Of a stretch of 64,000 nucleotides of DNA, positions 42,119 to 64,000 are shown in pieces. The notes under the pieces are model-generated. The model did not search any database. It was not told where the DNA came from and saw only the letters and a list, made by a program, of their open reading frames with translations. How positions within the stretch are numbered: position 1 is the first letter of the stretch; every line of letters starts with the position of its first letter. Source of the stretch: Amoebidium appalachense (lineage: Eukaryota; Ichthyosporea); the NCBI GenBank assembly GCA_963693365.1, contig CAVNZM010000008.1:3782001-3846000 (forward strand), given 5' to 3'. A program made the position numbers and the translations under genes.

Positions 42119-43815
42119 CGGTCCACAGATCATCAAGATCAAGTCCGGGGCCTCAAGATCAGCTGTACATGTGTAGATACAGCTGCGGGCGCCGGGCATC
42201 TATGCCATCTTGCCGGTCTCTGCCGGCGCAGGGCAAGACCACGTCAGCTGGAGCAGCCGACCAATAGGATTAGAAATAGTGTATATGTAGGATAGATCGT
42301 AGGAGGACTTTGGAATGTAATAAGTTCGGGCAGAAGCCCTTGTAAATTTTGGCAAGTTCAGATAGTGCTCTCTGCCAAATGTATGCATATCTTGTAGTAC
42401 AGGAAAGAGTAGAGGGGGGGGAGGGGGGGAAGATAGTATGAAATGTGGACTTAGACTCTGCGGTGCCACTAGGGGAAGGGAGAGGGGAGAGACAAGGATA
42501 TTCATATTAGTGTGAGCCAATAGACTTAGCTCGTGCAGGCGCACGATAGAGTTCCTTAGATCGGAATGTATGGAATGTGGCATCGTGGGGGGGGGCCAGG
42601 TGATGATGATCTTTGAGGGCCCGGCGGCGGCAACCCCGTGATCATTTCGGGTCAGGCTGGAGTAAGCCTGGTCCGGAATTCAGCTGAAGATCGTGACGCA
42701 CCCCGGGAGATTAGGAGGCCTTAGGGCCACGTGGCGAGAGAGAGACACAAGCGCACATGTGCACCCACACCCACACAATCGCACGCACGCACGCACACAC
42801 GCACGCACAGACACAGACGCCGCCTTCTGTAGTACACCATGATCCACACAGACACGCACGCACGCACCAAGGCCTCCTAATCTCCCAAGGAGGCCTTGGC
42901 ACGCACACGCACTTTCTCTCTCTCCCCGGCTGCATACAACCATCCTTTTGCTTTGGTCGTGGTTTACCATATCTAAATATTATATAACCCTCTTGTTCAG
43001 CCCTGCCATCGTCAGCATGTGCTCTTAGTAGAGCTGCGTACGCACTACCCAGTTTGAAAATATGGCCATGCGTATCAAATACTGTTACAAGCATGCCGCA
43101 ATGTACCCACCAGAAGAATTATGTTCCTGTGGTAACACTGTATTACTTGGCAACCGTCTAAAGCTTCCACGCACATAGGAATCTACAGGTAGCTGCTTAT
43201 GTAGTACTGTTGTGTACTGAATACACGGTTGGCCCACTTTCTTCAAACAACCAAAAATCTACAATTTTCTAAAAGCGGCAACAAACAGTACCACACATGA
43301 TTTTCTTTAAACTTTTCTATTTACATACACTTTCCATAAGATCCCTTAACCTCTTCTATTTACATAAGCATGCTTCTGATCTGTGCTGCAACCTTATAGC
43401 CCCCTCCCCCCCCCCCCCCCCTCCCCCCAAAGCCTCCACCTTCCCCCACCACCCGGAGACTGAACAAGGTTTCTAAAAAACACGTTATCTCGAACTGGTT
43501 CTACATAGCCAAACCCAGTTTACAACTTGAACTTCCAGTTCGTTATTCCCCTAAAGACAAATATACGGGAGGGGAGGGGGGGGGGGGGGGGGAGGGAGGG
43601 TCATGTACGAAAAAACGGATACCAGAGCGCTCATAAGCCTGGGCTTGTGACCTATCAGATATTTACACCCTGCAGATGGTTTGAAACCCACTGAAATTCG
43701 ACATTCGTGCATGCAATTTTATAACACTTGGAATCACAGAGATCGACTTCGTGCAAAATCTATCCAGTTGTGGCCTCCTTGACGTTCCACCAGGCAATTA
43801 CATGGAAACATTAAA
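41923..43815. other. Intergenic region between the retroelement and the exchanger gene
   Basis: Holds a poly-G run (42070-42118), a (GCAC)n/(CA) stretch near 42760-42815, poly-C at about 43404-43422 and poly-G at 43575-43605. A frame at 42200-42583 on the minus strand lacks domain or splice support. No gene is recognised. Confidence 0.55.
42867..42899. other. 11-bp hairpin, with a third copy of one arm upstream
   Basis: CCAAGGCCTCC (42867-42877) and GGAGGCCTTGG (42889-42899) are perfect arms around 11 nt. GGGAGATTAGGAGGCC at 42705-42720 is the exact reverse complement of 42871-42886, so the loop and one arm can alternatively pair over about 150 bp. Confidence 0.7.
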
Positions 43816-58270
<14,455 letters not shown>

Positions 58271-58317
58271 GTTTCCGAGTTTCCTAACTGCCTTGAGGGA
58301 TTCCGCACAAAGCAGGT

Positions 58318-58584
58318 CTAAGACCCAACAAATTTATTACCACCTGTATTACGACTGCCCTTTCCAGAGTTGATCATGATGAATTTCACGTGTGTCTGGA
58401 CTGTTTCAACTCGCTCGGGAAGTGGGCCAAGTTGCAGCATTGTGTCTTCCAGCTGTTCGAATTTGTCCGCCCAAGCTGCCCAGACCAAAGGGCGGCAACT
58501 TAGATTCATTGATGGTTGATTTGGATTGGATAGACTCAGACTTCTGGACACACCCGACGGCCGGCCCCGTAGATGTGATCTCAA
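58318..58584 (-). other. Small open frame upstream of the exchanger, possibly coding
   Basis: A minus-strand frame of up to 88 codons ends in TAG. An internal ATG gives 63 residues (MNLSCRPLVWAAWADKFEQL onward), with a helix-like charged stretch ERVETVQTHVKFIMI. Composition looks more protein-like than the surrounding shadows. It ends only 48 bp from the exchanger ATG, so it could be an upstream frame in its leader or a retroelement fragment. Nothing confirms translation. Confidence 0.25.
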
Positions 58585-60012
58585 AACGAAACGTATAAAG
58601 CCTTCAGTCTGTTTATGTATATGTATAGAATGAAATAAACGAGCTCTAACTCTTTTCGAGAAATTTTTTTAGAGGAAAAAGCATTATGTACTGTTTAAAA
58701 TTTCTAACCACATACCCATATTCGCTCCCACATGCAAATTCAGACGTAGTAGAGGCTGCAACCTATCGGAGTGGGCCAAAATCATGCACAGTAGTGCCGC
58801 ATGGTACTCTGCGTGGTGCGTGTTCACCCACTCCTGTGACCCGTGACCCGTCCAGCAAACGAGAAAGCCAGACACGGCGGAAACAGGAAACTGAACACAG
58901 CTCGAAAACCAACTTGGCGTAGGAAAGCACAAGGAAAAAAGGGTTTGGAAACGAACAAGACAAGATCAGTCAAAAGCGCGAGCTGAAGGGGTAAAGAAAT
59001 TATTGAGTTCTGGTTAGGCATCCTGTAGGACGAAACTCGCTCGTAACCCTTGGGGCCGCTTCAGCATAACTTCTGGAACGATACATCTCACTTTCATTCA
59101 GTGCCTGTCTCCTGGTATTCTGGTAGCAATGAAGGGCCGCACGTAGAGAAGCTTACGCAGCTAATTTAAAACGGCAATTTTTCGTGCAATAGGCCATCCC
59201 CTCGTTTTCTCCACAGGCACCGAGGCTGCAATTGTGAATCCCTGACGCTAGGCCTCTGTTTTGTTGCTTCGGATAGAGCCAGCAAGTTCTTGTATGATTC
59301 TAAGGGCAGTAACGCGTACGTGTGACATGACGGAGCTTGGCGAGCGAGTTTCCCGCACAGGTTCTGAGTAATCACATACTCAGGCTACCGGTAAGCAACC
59401 CTCCTTTTTTGGTCCTTCAGTACCTGTAGATACTGTCAAGTCTACCAACCTCACTTTGTGCCCAAAGTAAACTTGTTTTCCTTGTGGTTGCACGAAACTG
59501 CATCTCTAACAGGCTTAACAGTTCTTCCGCCCTTTTGAACTTTTTGTGATAACAGCCTGTTTCAGGTTGCTCGAGATGCCTTTCTTTTCTCAGTAAAAAA
59601 TCATTCGAAGATCATCGTCGAAAGTAGGTCTGTAAACACTTTTCGGGTGCTGGATGTAAAAGAGAGTCGATCAGCTGAATATGGTAAGGGCGAAATCCTC
59701 TCATTTTATTTCTTAGCTTCCATGTTAGTTCGTTCCCTTCCCCCCCCCCCTCCCCCCTCCCCGCCCTCCCCCCCTCGGGGGGCCCCTGCCCTGCCCCTCC
59801 CGAAGGCTGGAACCCCTGATGTGGCCCTCTTGAAACAGTACTCCTGTTTTGGGGGCATCGTTTTAATTTACTAAGTGTAAACCGGTGTTCTTTTTGTCTT
59901 GGTTTTGTTTTCTTCGCTTCACCAAAAATGAAGCCATCATTCTATCGTCTGAACATACCCCCCCCCCCCCCCCCCCCCCCCCCCGGTTTCCTCTTTGCCC
60001 AATCTGTCACAG
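58585..60012. other. Divergent intergenic region between the exchanger and the right-hand gene
   Basis: Relatively free of homopolymers. It contains a GTGACCC-GTGACCC repeat near 58840 and a poly-C/poly-G stretch at 59742-59780. It should hold promoters for the minus-strand exchanger and perhaps for the right-hand gene. No clear TATA or CCAAT pair was identified. Confidence 0.4.
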
Positions 60013-61589
60013 GAAATCGCTGGTTCCTGTTGTTGACAGGGCGTCAAGCATGACCAGTTCGGAAGCAAATTCACGGCCCCCCGACACAGGCCTTTCCCCC
60101 CAATCTTCGTTTGCAACGTACGAGTCGTTGCAGCGCCCACTACGCCGCTCAGTGTAAGTGCAGGCAAAGGAGAAAGGGCTAAAAAGTAGAACAAATGGGG
60201 AAAGGGGTTAGGGGGGGGGGGGGGGGGGGGGGGGGGGAGGGGTATCGAAGGAGGAACCGTTTGTGTGTAAGAGGGAAAGGGAGGGAGGTGAAGGGAGGAA
60301 AGGGGGGGAGACTATCTGGAAAAGTGACGAAGGAAGCTCGTGGAGAGTTGTATAAGGGTGAAGCGGTGGGCTGTAGGTGGGCAGCTGTGGAAGGCTATTC
60401 AGGGCAAGGGGTGCCTGGTGGTGGTGGTGGTGGTGATTGGTTGGTTGGGGGGGGGGGGGAGGGGGGGGGGGGGGCAGCCGCGGGGGGGGGGGGGGGGGGG
60501 GGGGGGAGGGGGGGGGAGGGGGGGGGGCCGGTGGGGAGGGGGGGGGGGGGGGGGAGAGGGCCGGTGGGGAGGGGGGGGGGGGGGGGGGGGGGGAGGGATG
60601 GCTCTTCTGACGTAAACAGACCGTGAATCGCAACGGCATTGTTTTTGTCTGACGTCACGGTTTTCATACAGGTCTGCCCTGTCAACCTCAGCTGCGGGAC
60701 ACAACCCCGCCTTGCTTCGAAACAACAGAGGGTAAGTACTGTCCTGTGCACCCCCCCCCACCAACCTCTCGCACCCATGCTCCATCCTCCCCCACCAACC
60801 TCCACATTTGTTCTGACTTCTGTTTTAGTTTTTTTCTTTTTTTTTCTTTTTTTTTCTTTTTTTTTTTTTTTGTGGTGGTGGTTTTTTTTGTACTTGACAC
60901 CCTGAAACCCCCCCCCCCCCCCCCCCCCCCTCCCCCCCTTTCCCCCTCCCCCCCAAAAAAAGGTGGTGGTGGTGGGGGGGGGGGGGGGGGGGGGGGGGGG
61001 CTGGTGGCTATACCAGGCAGGAGCAAGCACTCACAAAGACTTGCTAAGGTGCCGTTTAACATACTGGTAGGTGAGACCGAGCTTATAAAGACGAAGTGCA
61101 AGATTCTGGACCGGGTTGTGTGCGTAGTTTGTGAATGTATGAAGGCTGCATGTGCATGGTTGGGTGGGTGGATGGGTGTGTGTGTTTTGTGTGTGTGTGT
61201 TTTTTTTTTTTTTTTTTTTTGGGGGGGGGGGGGGGGGGGAGGGGAGGCGGTAAGTTCCGGGACCGAAAGGGACCTACTGGGTTGACGAAATGATGTAGGG
61301 ATAAATTTACAGCAACCTGTCTCTGGGCCTTCATGTGGCGCCATACACCTACCTGTGTGGGCACAATGATATCATCTCACCGTCGGTGTGCCTACATCAC
61401 ACCCGTAGCAGTTGGTCGGAGACATTCACACACTGGAAGCAATCTGCATGCAGGAAACACACACAGCAGCGAGCCCACAGTCATGTGTGGCCACACATTA
61501 ATACATAATGTGCGAATAGCCCAATAGCATTGCAACCTTAGTTAGCATTAAAACGTTCATGCTTAGAAGGCCACGGATGGGTACACATG

Positions 61590-61644
<55 letters not shown>

Positions 61645-61740
61645 AGACACAAGTATGTGCTACTCTCAAATCTCCTTCCCCTTCCCCTCCGCCTGCCCCT
61701 TCCTCCCCCCCCTCCCCCCCTCCCCCCCCCCCCCCCCCTC

Positions 61741-61774
<34 letters not shown>

Positions 61775-63376
61775 ACACACACACACACACACACACACGT
61801 GGCCCCACGCAACCCTGCCTACCTACACAATGACATGCTCATTCATCATGCCGTCATTGTGCAATATACTACAGCTCTCCTCCTATTCTGCCTATACCCA
61901 TAAGTGTCTGACCACAAGAATCCACATGTCATATATCAATCCTAACGTGTTTTTGCAGTGTACAACAGTCAACTCCACCCACCAGGCATCTCAGCATCAG
62001 CACCTTTGAGTAAATGCCTCCCCCCCCCCCCCCCCCCCCCCTGCCCTTCCCCCCTTCCTTTCGCGTGGATGATTTGGGCTCACACTGAGGATGGGCTCTG
62101 CCTATGATACACATTCTTTGTGTGTACGACACAATCTGTGTTCGGTTGTCCGTCATGGGAGGTGTACTTCGGAAACTGTGGTACTTTTACTCCCTCTCTC
62201 CCTCTGATGCACACATCACCCCCCCCCCCCCCCTCTCCCCCCCCACCCCGGGCCGGGCCCCCTCCCCCTACCTCTCATTTCCATTTTTTCTGTGATTCAT
62301 GCTTCCTTTGTGGTCTGTTTGTCTTTTTTGTTTGTGTCATGGGTCCATTGCCGGTAAGAGAACCCCCCGCCCCCCTCCCCCCCGTGTCCCCCCCTCCCTC
62401 CCCTTAAAGAAAAACATGCCCAAGCATGGCTCTGGCTCTGATATATTCTCCTCCTTTTTTCATTTTTCGCATGCCTGCATCACATTTCCGGTGTCAGTCT
62501 TCACTCTTTTTGTGTAGTGTGACCTCCCCCCCCACCCTCCCCCCTAAAAAAAAAAAGGAAAAAAAAGACACACACACACACACACCCTCCCTCCCTCTCC
62601 TGTATTTTTTTCGATATGCTATATTTCCTTTCATTTCCTATGCGTCTCTCCTATTGGTTTTAAGGCATTCCCCTCCCTCCCTTCCACCCGCCCCCACCCC
62701 CACCCCACCTCTCTCTCTTCCCCCCTCCCCCCCCCCCCCCCCCCAAAAAAAAAAAAAAAAAATAAAATAAAATAAAAAATAAAAATAGAATAAACTAAAT
62801 TAAATTAAAAAACAAAATAATGAGCTGTGACGCTATATTCCAGAACTCCCGATCTTGACAGAAGACTGATTGAAGGCCTTTTCCCCATTTTACAGCAGCA
62901 AGCCAGCGCTTGTTGGCACAGTGTCAGAGGACGAGGCACTCAGAAGGGTCAGTGCACCGTCACTCCACCGCCGCCTATCCTGCAGCTTGGTCTCGGACTT
63001 CCCCACACTCAAGAGGACCAACAGCGAGACATTTTCCAGGTGGGTCTCGGGGTTTTATTCATGCATTTACCCCCCACCCCTCCCCCCCCAACCCCACCCC
63101 CATCACCGCTACCTTTCCCCGGGGGTGTTTTGACTGCTTTTGTTTTTCGGTGCCTTTGTTTTCAATGTTGCCACCCTCTAGACCACACATCTCCCGAACA
63201 GAAAAAGGGGTGGGGGGTGGGGGGTGGATAACTGGGTCAGGGCTCTGTTTGAGTGCTTCCTACCTGCACATCTGTTGGGTTTTTTGCTTGTGGGTTGGTA
63301 TGACGTCTCTTCTTTCGTGGCTCCCTCTTTGGCTCAATGACGTATATGCCCACACACGGTCCTGCACATGCAGCCA

Positions 63377-63411
<35 letters not shown>

Positions 63412-63895
63412 GCACGCACGCACGCACACACGCACACACGCAGACACAGAGGCAGACAGAGACACATACGTAGTGAGAGAGAGAGACACCCACGTGTGCA
63501 TGGACACGCGCACACACAAGCACACACAGTATCACTGGTTGGGGTGATTATGACGTAGAGCACAATCTGATGTTCTAACCAATCCCCCCCCTCCCTCTCC
63601 CTACCCTTTCCCCCACCCCCTTGTCCCCCGGGATAAGGTGGTTGGCCTGAACCTCCCTGTGCATGTGTTCGTGTGTGCATGCCCGTGCCCGTGCATGTGT
63701 ATGTGTTAGCCCGCTCTCGCATATCCGCACTACGGTAATCCTTGGCAGATTGTACAATTTAGCCTTTTACACATTCTAATCTTTCTTCCCTCCTCCCGTT
63801 TTCCCCTCCCCCTCTTCCCACCTCCCCTTCACCCTTCCCATATCCTCACCCTACCTCCCGCTCTCCTCCCCCCCATACCCCTATACCCCCATTCC

Positions 63896-63933
<38 letters not shown>

Positions 63934-64000
63934 CCCCTCCCTGCAGTCTGTTGGGTGTGCAGGACCTGACAGCCAAGCTCCGAGAACACGTGCTGTTTCA
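60013..64000 (+). CDS. Unrecognised Ser/Arg-rich protein, 5' exons only, runs off the window
   Basis: Exons 60013-60153, 60672-60731, 62896-63039 and 63947-64000+ join in phase by GT-AG junctions. An ATG at 60050 (MTSSEANSRPPDTGLSPQSS) may be the start. Alternatively the frame continues upstream of the 60013 acceptor. The product is polar and rich in Ser next to basic residues: LRRSVSALSTSA, LRRVSAPSLHRRLSCSLVSD and TLKRTNSETFSR. These RRxS and RxxS-like sites would suit protein kinases such as PKA, and suggest a regulated, disordered N-terminus of a larger protein. The last visible part, SLLGVQDLTAKLREHVLF, looks like the start of a folded or helical region. No family can be named from this portion. 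Confidence 0.7.
60205..60597. repeat. Poly-G rich stretch in intron 1 of the right-hand gene
   Basis: G runs at about 60210-60237, 60449-60530 and 60540-60594 with A and C interruptions. A T-run/C-run and G cluster follows at 60830-61000 and a T-then-G composite at 61200-61240. Confidence 0.9.
61588..61798. repeat. (CA)n, poly-C, (CA)n series
   Basis: CA repeats at 61594-61639 and 61776-61797 flank C runs at about 61705-61772, in the intron between 60731 and 62896. Confidence 0.9.

Noticed and set aside
42200-42583. Minus-strand 127-codon frame
   Set aside because: No motif, repeat-derived proline stretch and no splice or promoter support.

Overview
This is a nuclear window from a eukaryote, probably a protist or alga. 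Protein genes are split by GT-AG introns of roughly 0.5-1.5 kb. The introns and intergenic DNA are loaded with long poly-C/poly-G runs, (CA)n/(GA)n microsatellites and local duplications. TAA, TAG and TGA all act as ordinary stops, so the code looks standard. The species cannot be fixed from sequence alone. Most long open frames in the low-complexity stretches (runs of Pro, Gly, Cys-Val or His-Thr codons) are repeat translations and are not annotated as genes.

Layout. 0.9-2.3 kb: two exons of an unrecognised gene, one apparently frameshifted. 2.5-5.0 kb: no convincing gene, but a dense TTCG motif field. 5.1-8.8 kb (+): exons encoding a SWIM-type zinc finger, an acidic linker, a cysteine cluster like those of KDZ/Zisupton-type transposase proteins, and a C-terminal zinc knuckle. 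No transposase core is visible. 12.5-19.3 kb (+): a complete seven-exon proton-coupled oligopeptide transporter (601 aa) behind a CCAAT/TATA promoter. 19.8-22.3 kb: a tandem 1.2 kb duplication carrying a dispersed repeat family. 23.2-24.2 kb (-): an unrecognised, probably coiled-coil protein with a frameshift. 25.9-26.6 kb: hairpins and a nested fold-back structure.

27.0-41.9 kb (-): a young Ty3/gypsy chromovirus present as LTR-internal-LTR-internal-LTR. The three 777-bp LTRs look identical, and one 5-bp target duplication (GAGAC) surrounds the whole array. Gag and pol lie in the same frame, separated by one UGA codon followed by CGG, which suggests stop-codon readthrough. One pol copy is intact (1579 aa). 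The other is shifted by a 4-nt length change in its proline tract.

43.8-58.3 kb (-): a complete 16-exon Na+/H+ exchanger of the NHE8/endosomal type (558 aa), with all splice phases consistent. 60.0-64.0 kb (+): the first visible exons of a Ser/Arg-rich protein that runs off the window. The two transporters are unrelated secondary carriers, and nothing shows that they act together.
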